From Umezawaea tangerina (lineage in GTDB: Bacteria > Actinomycetota > Actinomycetes > Mycobacteriales > Pseudonocardiaceae): 64,000 nt of DNA. The position numbers and the translations under genes are program-made. Shown piece by piece: positions 24,906 to 32,894 of this stretch (positions within the stretch are counted from its first letter, which is position 1; the number at the start of each line of letters is the position of its first letter). The stretch is from NCBI RefSeq assembly GCF_003002815.1, contig NZ_PVTF01000008.1, positions 186,001 to 250,000 of the forward strand, given 5' to 3'. The notes under the pieces were generated by a model. It ran no database searches. It was given only the letters and a program-made list of their open reading frames with translations, and had not been told where the DNA came from.

Positions 24906-25745
24906 ATGCGAAGAGCGGGGGTGGTCGACAGCGCTCGTGGGTTGGGTCCCCACGACCACGTGTGCTGGTCCTACGACGACCCCGCCGAGTTCGTCGCCCG
25001 CAGCGTCGAGTTCCTCGCCGAAGGGCTGGAGCTCGGCCAGCGCGTCTGCTACGTGGGGGCCGGGTCGGTCGAAGGCCTGATCGGTGACCTGGCCGGACTG
25101 CCCGGTGGGGGCGAGGCGCTGCGGGACGGGTCGCTCCAGGTCATGAGCCTGGACGAGCGGTACCGGACGACCGAGGCGGTGGTCCCCGCGCAGCAGGTCC
25201 GCGCGTACGCCGAGGCGACGGAGGCCGCGCTGGCCGACGGGTTCGGTGGGCTGCGGGTCGCCGCCGACGTCACGGCGCTCGTGCGGTCCGCCGCGCAGCT
25301 CGACGCGTTCTGCGCCTACGAACCCCTGGTCAACCGGTACACCGCCACGCGGCCCTACAGCGCGCTGTGCGGGTACGACCGGCGCGAGCTGGGCGCGGAC
25401 GTGATCGCCGAGCTCGCCTGCCTGCACCCGGTGGCGAGCGCGGGTGCCAGCCCGTTCTGGCTCTACGCCGAGTCGGACGACTCGATGGTGCTGGGCGGCG
25501 AGCTCGACTTCCGCGGACGCGAGCTGCTGCCCGCCGCGCTCGGGCGGACCCGACCGCGGCCGGGCGGCGACCTCGTGGTGGACGTGGCCGACCTGACGTT
25601 CACCGACCACCACGGGCTGTTCACCTTGTCCGACTTCGCCCGGCGCGACGGCGGGTCGTTGACGCTGCGCGGGCTGCGGTCCGGGCCCGCCAGGCTGCTG
25701 GGGCTGCTGGGCATCGCGGACGTGAGGGTGGAGGCCCGCCGATGA
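24906..25745 (+). CDS. MEDS domain sensor with C-terminal STAS domain
   Basis: A 279-residue cytoplasmic protein. The N-terminal MEDS domain has GPHDHVCWSYDD, the hallmark of this sensor originally noted in methanogen and actinobacterial signalling proteins. The C-terminal 90 residues (LRGRELLPAALG region, DLVVDVADLTFTDHHGLFTL, LRGLRSGPARLLGLLGI) form a STAS, anti-sigma-antagonist-like domain. The usual phosphorylatable Ser sits in a DxSF-type motif; here the equivalent reads FTDHHGL, so phosphorylation may not occur. The stop overlaps the start of the next gene (ATGA), which encodes a MEDS-kinase, so the two probably form one partner-switching unit controlling a sigma factor. Confidence 0.85.
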   Translation: MRRAGVVDSARGLGPHDHVCWSYDDPAEFVARSVEFLAEGLELGQRVCYVGAGSVEGLIGDLAGLPGGGEALRDGSLQVMSLDERYRTTEAVVPAQQVRAYAEATEAALADGFGGLRVAADVTALVRSAAQLDAFCAYEPLVNRYTATRPYSALCGYDRRELGADVIAELACLHPVASAGASPFWLYAESDDSMVLGGELDFRGRELLPAALGRTRPRPGGDLVVDVADLTFTDHHGLFTLSDFARRDGGSLTLRGLRSGPARLLGLLGIADVRVEARR

Positions 25746-26707
25746 GGACGGGGCCCGCGCACGGGCACGTGGGGTACTTCCACGAGACGGCCTTCTACGG
25801 CTCCGACGAGGAGTTCGTGTCGTTCGCGGGGCCGTTCGTGCGCGACGGGCTGGAAGCCGGGGAACCGACGGTCGTGTCGTGCGCGGACGCCAACGAGAAG
25901 CTGGTCCGCGAAGCCGTCGGGGACGTCTCCGGGGTCACGTTCCTGCCCGCCGCCGACCAGTACTCCAGGCCCACCAACGCCATCAAGAGGTTCCGCGACG
26001 AGTTCACCTCGCTCGCGCGGACCGGTGCCCCGCAGATCAGGGTGATCGGCGACGTCCCGCACCCCGGCACGGGCGCCCCCTGGGACTGGTGGGCGCGCTA
26101 CGAGGCCGCGGTCAACCACGCCTTCGACGAGTTCCAGCTCTGGGGCCTGTGCCCCTACGACACGCGCACGACGCCCGCCGAGGTGCTCGCCGACGTCGAG
26201 CGCACCCACCCGGTGATCGCCTCCGCCGACGGGGCGCACGTGCGCAACGCGCGGTTCGAACGGCCGGAGGAGTTCTTCGTGCGGCGCGGCCGGGCGCGGC
26301 CCGACGTCCTGGAGTCGAGGTCGCCGTCGCTGCTGCTGGTGGATCCCACGCCCGCCGCGGTGCGCCGCGCGGTCCGCGACGCCGCCGCGGCCACGTCGGT
26401 GGCGGAGGCCGAGGTGGACGACCTGGTGTTCGCGGCCAGCGAGGCCGTCACCAACGGGCTCACCCACGGTCGCGGACCCGTCCGGTTCCGGTTGTGGTCG
26501 GACGACCAGCACCTGGTGCTGACGGTCACCGACCAGGGCGACGGGCCCGCGGACCCGCTGGTGGGGCTGGTGCCCACGACGAAGACCGCCACGGCCGGGC
26601 TGGGGCTGTGGCTGACCTACCACACGTGCAGCTACGTGACGCTCGACCGGCACGACGAGGGGTTCACCGTGCGGGTCGTGGGCGGCACCCCGCGGCTGGT
26701 GGACTGA
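25742..26707 (+). CDS. RsbA-like anti-sigma regulatory kinase (MEDS plus HATPase domain)
   Basis: A 321-residue protein. An N-terminal MEDS domain (HVGYFHETAFYGSDEEFV) is joined to a C-terminal RsbW-type ATPase, with FAASEAVTNGLTHG as the N-box, VTDQGDGPADP as the G1 region and TAGLGLWLTYHTC as the G2 box. Such proteins bind or phosphorylate STAS antagonists and sequester alternative sigma factors. The gene is fused to its partner by an ATGA overlap. Both proteins carrying the same sensor type suggests they respond to one signal. No sigma factor gene adjoins them. The stop is one base from the end of the convergent SDR gene. Confidence 0.88.
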   Translation: MRTGPAHGHVGYFHETAFYGSDEEFVSFAGPFVRDGLEAGEPTVVSCADANEKLVREAVGDVSGVTFLPAADQYSRPTNAIKRFRDEFTSLARTGAPQIRVIGDVPHPGTGAPWDWWARYEAAVNHAFDEFQLWGLCPYDTRTTPAEVLADVERTHPVIASADGAHVRNARFERPEEFFVRRGRARPDVLESRSPSLLLVDPTPAAVRRAVRDAAAATSVAEAEVDDLVFAASEAVTNGLTHGRGPVRFRLWSDDQHLVLTVTDQGDGPADPLVGLVPTTKTATAGLGLWLTYHTCSYVTLDRHDEGFTVRVVGGTPRLVD

Positions 26708-26708
26708 C

Positions 26709-27449
26709 TCACGCGTTCACCCCGCCGTCGACCGTGACGGCGGTGCCGGTGATGTGGCGTCCGCCGGGACCGGCCAGGAAGGCGACCACCTCGGCGACGT
26801 CGGCGGGATCGCCGAAGCGGCCCAGCGGGGTGCGGGCGACGGAGGCGGCCGCGCGCGGGCCGTCGGCCGGGTTGGCGTCGGTGTCGGTCGGACCGGGTTG
26901 GACGAGGACCGCGGTGATGCCGCGGGGGCCCAGGTCGTGGGCCAGGCCCTTGGTCATGCCGGACAGCGCGGACTTGCTGGTGGCGTAGAGGGTCCCGCCG
27001 GGGCGGGGGACGCGGTCGGCGGCGTTGCTGCCGATGGTGATGATCCGGCCGCCGTCGGGCAGGTGCTCCAGCGCCGCCCGGATCGCGATCAGCACGGCGC
27101 GCACGTTGACGGCGAGCGTGCGGTCGACGTCCTCGACGGTCAGCTCGTCGAGCTGACCGAAGGCGACGATGCCCGCGTTGTTGACCAGCACGTCCAGGCC
27201 GCCCAAAGTCTCGACGGCCGTGGTGACGGCTGCGGTGACGGCGGCGGGGTCCTCGTTGTCCGCCCGGATCGCGACGGCCCGGCGGCCGAGCTCCTCGATC
27301 CGCCCGACGACGTCGGCGGCCTGCCGTTCGGAGGAGACGTAGGTAAGGGCCACGTCGGCGCCGTCCTGTGCGAGCCGCAGGGCGATGGCCGCGCCGATGC
27401 CGCGGCTGGCGCCCGTCACGAGCGCGGTCCTGCCGTCGAGTGGGAGCAC
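26709..27449 (-). CDS. SDR family oxidoreductase
   Basis: A 246-residue classical short-chain dehydrogenase. TGASRGIGAAIA binds NADP(H), NNAG follows at the expected distance, Ser in IITIGSNAA and YATSK form the catalytic triad with Lys, and the C-terminus ends in VTVDGGVNA, as in FabG-like enzymes. The GTG at 27449 is used. It is divergent from a TetR gene, and the 93-base gap contains two copies of the same dyad, so induction by a small molecule that is also a substrate or toxic aldehyde is likely. The exact substrate is unknown. Confidence 0.93.
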   Translation of the reverse strand: MLPLDGRTALVTGASRGIGAAIALRLAQDGADVALTYVSSERQAADVVGRIEELGRRAVAIRADNEDPAAVTAAVTTAVETLGGLDVLVNNAGIVAFGQLDELTVEDVDRTLAVNVRAVLIAIRAALEHLPDGGRIITIGSNAADRVPRPGGTLYATSKSALSGMTKGLAHDLGPRGITAVLVQPGPTDTDANPADGPRAAASVARTPLGRFGDPADVAEVVAFLAGPGGRHITGTAVTVDGGVNA

Positions 27450-27458
27450 GACACCTCA

Positions 27459-27482
27459 ATTCTGTAGTGGTTGGCACAGAAT
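27459..27482. promoter_or_regulatory. TetR operator copy 1 in the SDR/tetR gap
   Basis: ATTCTGT and ACAGAAT arms (7 bases each, perfect) enclose a 10-base spacer. It lies ten bases before the SDR start, in a place where a bound repressor would block the SDR promoter. Confidence 0.7.
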
Positions 27483-27511
27483 CGTGGTGGGTACAGTCGC
27501 GTGTCAACGAC

Positions 27512-27533
27512 TTCTGTGTCGATCGGCAGAGAA
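27512..27533. promoter_or_regulatory. TetR operator copy 2 in the SDR/tetR gap
   Basis: TTCTGT and AGAGAA arms with the same 10-base spacer as copy 1, one arm base changed. It ends nine bases before the tetR ATG and overlaps its ribosome-binding region, consistent with autorepression. The centres of the two copies are 52 bases apart. Confidence 0.6.
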
Positions 27534-27542
27534 AGGTGGGCC

Positions 27543-28145
27543 ATGTCACCGCGAGGGCGTCCGCGCGCGTTCGACCGCGATGCCGCGCTGGAGCGGGCGA
27601 TGCGGCTGTTCTGGGAACGCGGGTACGAAGGCGCGTCGATGGCGGAGCTGACGGCCGTGATGGAGATCGGCTCACCGAGCCTGTACGCGGCGTTCGGGAG
27701 CAAGGAGGCGCTGTTCCGCGAGGCGGTCGAGCTCTACCGGGGCACGGCCGGGAGCCTCACCGGGCGGGCGCTGGCCTCCGGCGGGACGGCACGGGAGGCG
27801 GTGGAGAGGGCGTTGCGGGACAACGCGGCGTCCTACGCCGAGCACGGGCACCCCAAGGGGTGCCTGGTGGTGCTGGCGGCGTTCAACTGCTCGAACCAGG
27901 CGGTCCGCGACCACCTCGCCGACGCCCGGCGACAGGGGCGCGACCAGATCCGGCAGCGGTTGCTGCGGGGAGTGGCGGAAGGCGACGTGCCCGCCGGGGT
28001 CGACGTGGACGGGCTGGCGACGTTCTACACGGCCGTGCTGAGCAGCCTGTCGCTGGAGGCGCGCGACGGGGCCACGGCGCGGGAGCTGGGGGCCGTGGTC
28101 GACGGGGCGATGGCCGCCTGGCCTGAGCGCACCCCCGCGCCGTGA
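27543..28145 (+). CDS. TetR family transcriptional regulator
   Basis: A 200-residue repressor. SPRGRPRAFDRDAALERAM leads into an HTH with GYEGASMAELTAVMEIGSPS and LYAAFGSKEALFREAV, the pattern of AcrR/YxaF-type TetR proteins that respond to quinones or aldehydes. PKGCLVVLAAFNCS in the ligand domain (GCL motif) is typical of the same branch. It probably represses the divergent SDR gene and itself through the two dyads in the gap. Its stop codon lies in the loop of the terminator hairpin shared with the convergent gene. Confidence 0.93.
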   Translation: MSPRGRPRAFDRDAALERAMRLFWERGYEGASMAELTAVMEIGSPSLYAAFGSKEALFREAVELYRGTAGSLTGRALASGGTAREAVERALRDNAASYAEHGHPKGCLVVLAAFNCSNQAVRDHLADARRQGRDQIRQRLLRGVAEGDVPAGVDVDGLATFYTAVLSSLSLEARDGATARELGAVVDGAMAAWPERTPAP

Positions 28146-28156
28146 CGCGGGGGTGC
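28129..28156. terminator. Bidirectional terminator containing the tetR stop codon
   Basis: GCACCCCCGCG (28129-28139) and its perfect complement (28146-28156) form an 11-base stem with a 6-base loop that ends in the TGA of the tetR gene. It serves the convergent tetR and PNPOx-like genes. Confidence 0.75.
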
Positions 28157-28164
28157 GGCCGTGC

Positions 28165-28671
28165 CTACAGCTCGACCGCGCCGTGGTCGCCGCCGTCGTA
28201 GCGCTCGCCGCTGATCTTCGACTTCGCGAAGCTCAACACCGACGCGATCCGCCCACCGGGGGTGTCCCAGTACTCGGCGGACCGCGCGGTCACCTTGACC
28301 AGCACCACGTTGGGGTCCTGCGGCCCCTGCGGCAGCCACGCCTCGACCCACCCGTTCCACAGCTCGCGGGTCTTCGCGGGGTCGTCGACCAGCTCCGCGG
28401 TGCCGTAGATCGAGATCCAGGTGTCCTTCGACGTCAACGTCACCCCGACCTCGGGCACCGCCGCGATGTGCGCGACCTTCCGCGAGTCCCGCTCGGCGAA
28501 GAACCACAGGTCGCCGTCGAACTCCACTTCCTGCTGCGCCATCGGCCGACTGATCAACCTGCCGGTCTCGTCCACGGTCGTCAACATGCCCACCCGGATG
28601 TCCGAAGCCAGCCCGGCCAGCTTCCGCACCTCCTCGGCATGCGCCTCGCCACCGGTCGTTGCCTTCGTCAT
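28165..28671 (-). CDS. Pyridoxamine 5'-phosphate oxidase-like protein (general stress protein 26 type)
   Basis: A 168-residue split-barrel protein. RVGMLTTVDETGRLISRPM, then DLWFFAERDSRKV and VGVTLTSKDTWISIYGTAEL match the general-stress-protein-26 branch of the PNPOx superfamily, which bind FMN, F420 or heme and are not vitamin B6 enzymes. No cofactor can be read with certainty. It stands alone, with a terminator shared with the convergent tetR gene and about 200 bases of divergent promoter region before the beta-lactamase-like gene. Confidence 0.88.
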   Translation of the reverse strand: MTKATTGGEAHAEEVRKLAGLASDIRVGMLTTVDETGRLISRPMAQQEVEFDGDLWFFAERDSRKVAHIAAVPEVGVTLTSKDTWISIYGTAELVDDPAKTRELWNGWVEAWLPQGPQDPNVVLVKVTARSAEYWDTPGGRIASVLSFAKSKISGERYDGGDHGAVEL

Positions 28672-28872
28672 GCACTCTCCTCTTGTCGCGAACTCGAACA
28701 CCCCAGGGGTTCCCCGTCTTGGGCGTTCGCACGCATCGGAGGGCACGTCGGCGTGAAATCCCTCCTCACGACCAGCCCGCACTTGTCGGGGTAGGCCTGT
28801 GCTTTTGGCCGACCCGATCTTCCCCATCGCCGGCACCCTGGAGGTGATGATCTCTACGGGGGGAGAGTGCGG

Positions 28873-30216
28873 ATGAGGTTCGACGTCGCGCGGTGGCAGG
28901 GGCGGTTGGACGAGGAGGCGCGGCGGCGGCGGGTGCCGGGGGCGTCGTTGGCGGTGCTGGTCGACGGGCAGGTGCACGAGGTGGCGACGGGGGTGTTGCA
29001 CCGGGGGACGGGGGTGGCCGTGACGGCCGACTCGGTGTTCCAGGTGGGGTCGATCAGCAAGGTGTACACGGCGACGCTGGTGATGCAGCTGGTGGAGGCG
29101 GGTGAGCTGGAGCTGGACGCGACCGTGCTCTCGGTGCTGCCGGAGTTCGCGGTGGCGGACGCGGAGGCGACGAAGTCGGTGACGGTGCGGCAGCTGCTGA
29201 CGCACACGAGCGGGATCGACGGGGACTTCTTCCACGACACCGGGCGCGGGGACGACTGCGTGGCGCGGTACGTGGAGGCGTGCGCGGGGCTGGGGCAGAA
29301 CCACCCGCCGGGGGCGACGTTGTCCTACTGCAACAGCGGGTTCAAGATCCTGGGGCGGATCGTGGAGGTGCTGACCGGGCGGGTGTGGGACGAGGTGCTG
29401 CGGGAGCGGATCGTGGAGCCGCTCGGGCTCACCCGCACGATGACGCTGCCCGAGGAGGTGCTGCGGTTCCGGGCGGCGATGGGGCACGTGGGAGAGCCCG
29501 GCGAGGACCCCCAGCCCGCGCCGGTGTGGAGCCTGCCGCGGTCGATCGGGCCCGCGGGCGGGATCTGCGCGACGGCGGCGGACGTGGTGCGGTTCGCGAA
29601 GGCGCACCTCGACGGCGGGGCCGGGATCCTGGGGGCCGGGGTGGTCGAGGCGATGCGGCGGCCGGAGGTCGAGGTGCCGAACCGGTGGCGGGCGGCGACG
29701 CACTGGGGGCTCGGCTGGGAGCTGTTCGACTGGCCCGGCGGCCCGGTGTTCGGGCACGGCGGCGCGACCATCGGGCAGTACGCGCACCTGTACGCGGTGC
29801 CGCACCGAGGGGTCGCGGTCGCGCTGCTGACCAACGGGGGCGCGGTGGGCGGGCTGTTCGAGACGGTGCTCGGCGAGCTGCTCGACGAGCTCGCGGACGT
29901 GCGGATGGCGCACTTCGAGCCACCCGCGGTGCCGCCGGTGGTGGACTACTCCGGGTACCTGGGCACCTACCGCAGCGCCGGGATGGACTTCGAGGTGACC
30001 GACCGGGACGGGCGGCCGCACATGCGGTACCGGTGGCTCGGGGAGACGGCGGACCTGCTGCCGCCGCACGAGCTGGACCTCGTGCCGGTGACGGACACCC
30101 TCTTCGCCGGCCGCCTGCACGAAGAGGAGCAGTGGCTGCCGCTGGTGTTCTACACGCCGGCGGGCGCCGGTCCGTACCTGCACTTCGCCATGAGGGCGGT
30201 GCCGAAGGTCGGCTGA
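28873..30216 (+). CDS. Serine hydrolase of the beta-lactamase / class C family
   Basis: A 447-residue penicillin-binding-protein fold. VGSISKVYTA carries the SxxK nucleophile and base, YCNSGF the YxN, and FGHGGAT the HxG triad element. A C-terminal domain of about 110 residues (VDYSGYLGTYRSAG onwards) resembles the lipocalin-like extension of DUF3471-type serine hydrolases. No signal peptide is evident, so esterase or peptidase activity in the cytoplasm is more likely than antibiotic resistance. GGGGGGAG precedes the ATG at 28873. Codons end in G unusually often (GCG, ACG, GGG) compared with its C-ending neighbours, hinting at separate ancestry. Confidence 0.9.
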   Translation: MRFDVARWQGRLDEEARRRRVPGASLAVLVDGQVHEVATGVLHRGTGVAVTADSVFQVGSISKVYTATLVMQLVEAGELELDATVLSVLPEFAVADAEATKSVTVRQLLTHTSGIDGDFFHDTGRGDDCVARYVEACAGLGQNHPPGATLSYCNSGFKILGRIVEVLTGRVWDEVLRERIVEPLGLTRTMTLPEEVLRFRAAMGHVGEPGEDPQPAPVWSLPRSIGPAGGICATAADVVRFAKAHLDGGAGILGAGVVEAMRRPEVEVPNRWRAATHWGLGWELFDWPGGPVFGHGGATIGQYAHLYAVPHRGVAVALLTNGGAVGGLFETVLGELLDELADVRMAHFEPPAVPPVVDYSGYLGTYRSAGMDFEVTDRDGRPHMRYRWLGETADLLPPHELDLVPVTDTLFAGRLHEEEQWLPLVFYTPAGAGPYLHFAMRAVPKVG

Positions 30217-30310
30217 ACGCCGTCCGGCACCCCTGACCACCTGTCGGCCCGCACCCGACCAGGTGATCGTGGCGACGGTCGACGCGCGGCGGAGGCATCA
30301 TCGTGGACCC

Positions 30311-30333
30311 ACCCGCGGTCGACGGCCGCGGGT
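30311..30333 (+). terminator. Hairpin after the serine hydrolase gene
   Basis: ACCCGCGG (30311-30318) and CCGCGGGT (30326-30333) form a perfect 8-base stem with a 7-base loop, 95 bases after the stop. The rest of the 297-base gap shows no gene. Confidence 0.45.
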
Positions 30334-30513
30334 GACGGGAGCGTGAACGACTCCAGGTCGCGCCGCGTGCGGCGCCCGGTGGACGGCACACCGCGAGCCC
30401 CCACCCGCCGGGGGAGATCAACACGGGCGATGTCCGCCATTCGTGTCATGCCGGGTCTTGCCACACCCGCGAGGATCAGGCGGTACACCCTCCCGGCGGG
30501 ACAGGGGAAGCCG

Positions 30514-31569
30514 ATGGACCCGATGGCCCTGCACCTCGACGCGGTCGTGGCGGACGCCCACAACGACCTCCTGATGCTGGTGGCGCGCCGCCCCCGCGCC
30601 GTCTGGGTCGACTACTTCCGCGAGCACTGGTACCCGCAGCTGCGCGAGGGCGGGGTGGACCTGCAGGTGCTGCCGGTGTTCGTCGACGAGGAGTTCCGCC
30701 CGGAGGGCGCCTGGCGGGCGACGCTGCGGATGGTCGAGGCCGCCCACCGGATCGCCGAGGGCAACGCCGACGTCGTCGCGCTGTGCCGGACGGGCCCGGA
30801 GATCGACCGCGCGCTCGCGTCCGGACGGCTGGCGCTCGTGCTCGCGCTGGAGGGCTGCCCGCAGGTCGACGACGACCTGGAGCTGCTGAACACGTTGGCG
30901 CGCCTGGGGATCCGGGCGGTGTCGTTCACCCACTTCGGACGCTCCATGCTCGCCGACGGGTCGGCGGAGAACGCCGCGGGCAGCAGGCTCACCCGCGCGG
31001 GCGTCGAGGCGGTCGGGCTGCTGGAGTCGCTGGACGTGCTGGTCGACGTCTCGCACCTGGGCCGCGGCGGGGTCGGGCACGTGCTGGAGCTGGCCACCCG
31101 CCCGGTGGTCGCGACGCACTCGTCGGCCGACGCGCTGCGCCACCACCACCGCAACCTCACCGACGACCAGCTGCGCGGCATCGCGGCCACCGGCGGCGTG
31201 GTGTGCGTGAACTTCTTCGCCGGGTTCCTCACCGAGGAGAAGCCGACCGTCGACCACCTGGCCGACCACATCGCCCACGTCGCGGAGGTCGCGGGGGAGG
31301 ACCACGTCGGGCTGGGCAGCGACTTCGTGGCGGAGGTCGTCGACGAGAAGGTCCCGGCCTGCGACCGGCCGCTGACCGTCGAGGGGGTCGACGCGGAGGT
31401 GCTGATCCCCGGCCTCGAAGGGCCCGCCGGGATGCCGATGATCACCGAGGCGCTGGTGCGCCGGGGCTTCACCGAACCGGTGGTGCGCAAGGTGCTCGGC
31501 GGCAACCTGCTCCGCGTGCTCGGCGGAGGTCCCCGGCAGTCGCAGGGGTACCACTCCGGGGTGGAGTAG
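30514..31569 (+). CDS. Membrane dipeptidase (peptidase family M19)
   Basis: A 351-residue zinc dipeptidase of the renal-dipeptidase family. DAHNDLLML gives the first metal ligands, LALEGCPQ the bridging Glu region, THSSADAL and a following HHHRNL the His ligands, and VGLGSDF the Asp. The fold is complete, and no lipidation signal or transmembrane segment is present despite the family name. Members cleave dipeptides, including D-amino-acid dipeptides. CAGGGGAA precedes the ATG at 30514. A small membrane-protein gene follows after 48 bases. Confidence 0.92.
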   Translation: MDPMALHLDAVVADAHNDLLMLVARRPRAVWVDYFREHWYPQLREGGVDLQVLPVFVDEEFRPEGAWRATLRMVEAAHRIAEGNADVVALCRTGPEIDRALASGRLALVLALEGCPQVDDDLELLNTLARLGIRAVSFTHFGRSMLADGSAENAAGSRLTRAGVEAVGLLESLDVLVDVSHLGRGGVGHVLELATRPVVATHSSADALRHHHRNLTDDQLRGIAATGGVVCVNFFAGFLTEEKPTVDHLADHIAHVAEVAGEDHVGLGSDFVAEVVDEKVPACDRPLTVEGVDAEVLIPGLEGPAGMPMITEALVRRGFTEPVVRKVLGGNLLRVLGGGPRQSQGYHSGVE

Positions 31570-31617
31570 GGGATTTGCCCCGACCCGGCGGCATCCGCCG
31601 CGTGCCAGGGTTTTCCC

Positions 31618-32202
31618 ATGAAGTCCGCCGGTCTCCTCGCCCTGCCAGTGTGTTTCGCCGCCTACGGGGTCATCCGGTGGGTGGGCCGGATGGACGGCCG
31701 CTACGGGCCCGGACCCGACTGGCAGGCCGCGCACCTGGTGAACCTGGTGGGGCTGCTGCTGTTCGTCCCCGCACTGGTCGCGCTGCGGCGGTCCCTGCCG
31801 CGCACGCGGGGCGTCGACGCGGCGGTCGTCGTGACGCTCGTCGGGGTCGCGGCCACCGTGGTCCAGTTCGCCGTCGACGTCGTCGCGGGGCTGCTCGCCG
31901 CCGACAAGGCGGGCATGAACGAGATCTCCGGCCGGTTCGGCGACCTCCCCGGCGCGCACCTGGTCTTCCACGTCGTGGGCCCGCCGCTGCTGCACGTGGG
32001 CCTGCTGGCGTTGACCCTGGTCCTGCGGCTGCCCTGGTGGAGCCCGGCGCTGGTCCTGGTCGGCTCCGGCCTCGCGATCGTCTCGCTGGACCTGATCCCG
32101 CTCGCCGGCGCCTGCCTGCTCGTCGCGATGCTCCCGCTCGCCCGGATGACGCGCGGGGAGGTCCGCACGCCCCGGCACGCCCGGCGCGTCGCGGTCGACT
32201 GA
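31618..32202 (+). CDS. Hypothetical integral membrane protein
   Basis: A 194-residue protein with about five hydrophobic helices (near residues 3-22, 39-58, 67-92, 118-140 and 144-168). HLVNLVGLLLFVPALVAL and HLVFHVVGPPLLHVGLLALTL are the clearest. A short basic C-terminal tail follows. I do not recognise the family. It is on the same strand as the dipeptidase gene (48-base gap) and a tetR gene 44 bases downstream, so the three may be cotranscribed, with the TetR regulating the membrane protein. Confidence 0.75.
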   Translation: MKSAGLLALPVCFAAYGVIRWVGRMDGRYGPGPDWQAAHLVNLVGLLLFVPALVALRRSLPRTRGVDAAVVVTLVGVAATVVQFAVDVVAGLLAADKAGMNEISGRFGDLPGAHLVFHVVGPPLLHVGLLALTLVLRLPWWSPALVLVGSGLAIVSLDLIPLAGACLLVAMLPLARMTRGEVRTPRHARRVAVD

Positions 32203-32246
32203 GGAAGTACACCCGCTGTCGTTTTCCGCGTCGCTATGCTCGGCCG

Positions 32247-32894
32247 ATGACCGGCAACGGCGCTGACCCCGCTCGGCCCGGCCTGCGCGAGCGCAAGAAG
32301 CTGATGACCAGGCAGGCGATCCTCGACGTGGCCGCGGGGATGTTCGCCGAGCGCGGCTACGACAACGTGACGGTGGCGGAGATCGCCGACGCGGTGAACG
32401 TGTCCGCGAAGACCGTCTTCGTCTACTTCCCGACCAAGGACGACCTCGTCTTCCACGGCGAGGACGAGGTGCGCGACCGGATGGTGGCGACGATCCGGGA
32501 CCGCCCGTCCGGGCAGACCCCGCTGGACGCGATGGGCCGGTGGATCCGCGAGGAGCTGTCGGGCCCCAAAGCGGTCGACGGGCTCGAACGGCTGCGCGCC
32601 ACGGTCGGCGACAGCGTCGTGCTGAGGTCGCGGATGCGGCTGATGTGGGAGCGCTTCGAGGACGCGGTGGCCGACCTGCTGGCCGAGGAGACCGGGGCCG
32701 ACCGGCACGCGCCCGAGCCGAGGGTGGTCGCCGCGCAGCTGGTGCTGGTCTACCGGCTGCTCGCCTCCGAGGAGGTGCTGGGCCACCTGCGGTCGCGGCC
32801 GAGGGCCAGGCGGCGCGCGGCCTTCGCCGAGTGGCTCGACGTCTCACTGCGGTTGGCGGGAGCCGGCATCGGCGACTACGCCCGGCGCCCCTAG
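32247..32894 (+). CDS. TetR family transcriptional regulator
   Basis: A 215-residue regulator. GLRERKKLMTRQAILDVA, then YDNVTVAEIADAVNVSAKTV and FVYFPTKDDLVF form a textbook tetR_N domain (residues 12-62). The rest is a helical ligand domain with two Arg-rich stretches near the C-terminus. A perfect 7-base dyad at 33010-33028, 115 bases downstream, could be its binding site and would place it over the upstream region of the carboxylase gene. No ligand is evident. Confidence 0.92.
   Translation: MTGNGADPARPGLRERKKLMTRQAILDVAAGMFAERGYDNVTVAEIADAVNVSAKTVFVYFPTKDDLVFHGEDEVRDRMVATIRDRPSGQTPLDAMGRWIREELSGPKAVDGLERLRATVGDSVVLRSRMRLMWERFEDAVADLLAEETGADRHAPEPRVVAAQLVLVYRLLASEEVLGHLRSRPRARRRAAFAEWLDVSLRLAGAGIGDYARRP

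Noticed and set aside
28873-30216. Beta-lactam resistance gene
   Set aside because: SxxK, YxN and HxG are present, but there is no signal peptide and the C-terminal extension fits esterase/peptidase-type relatives.
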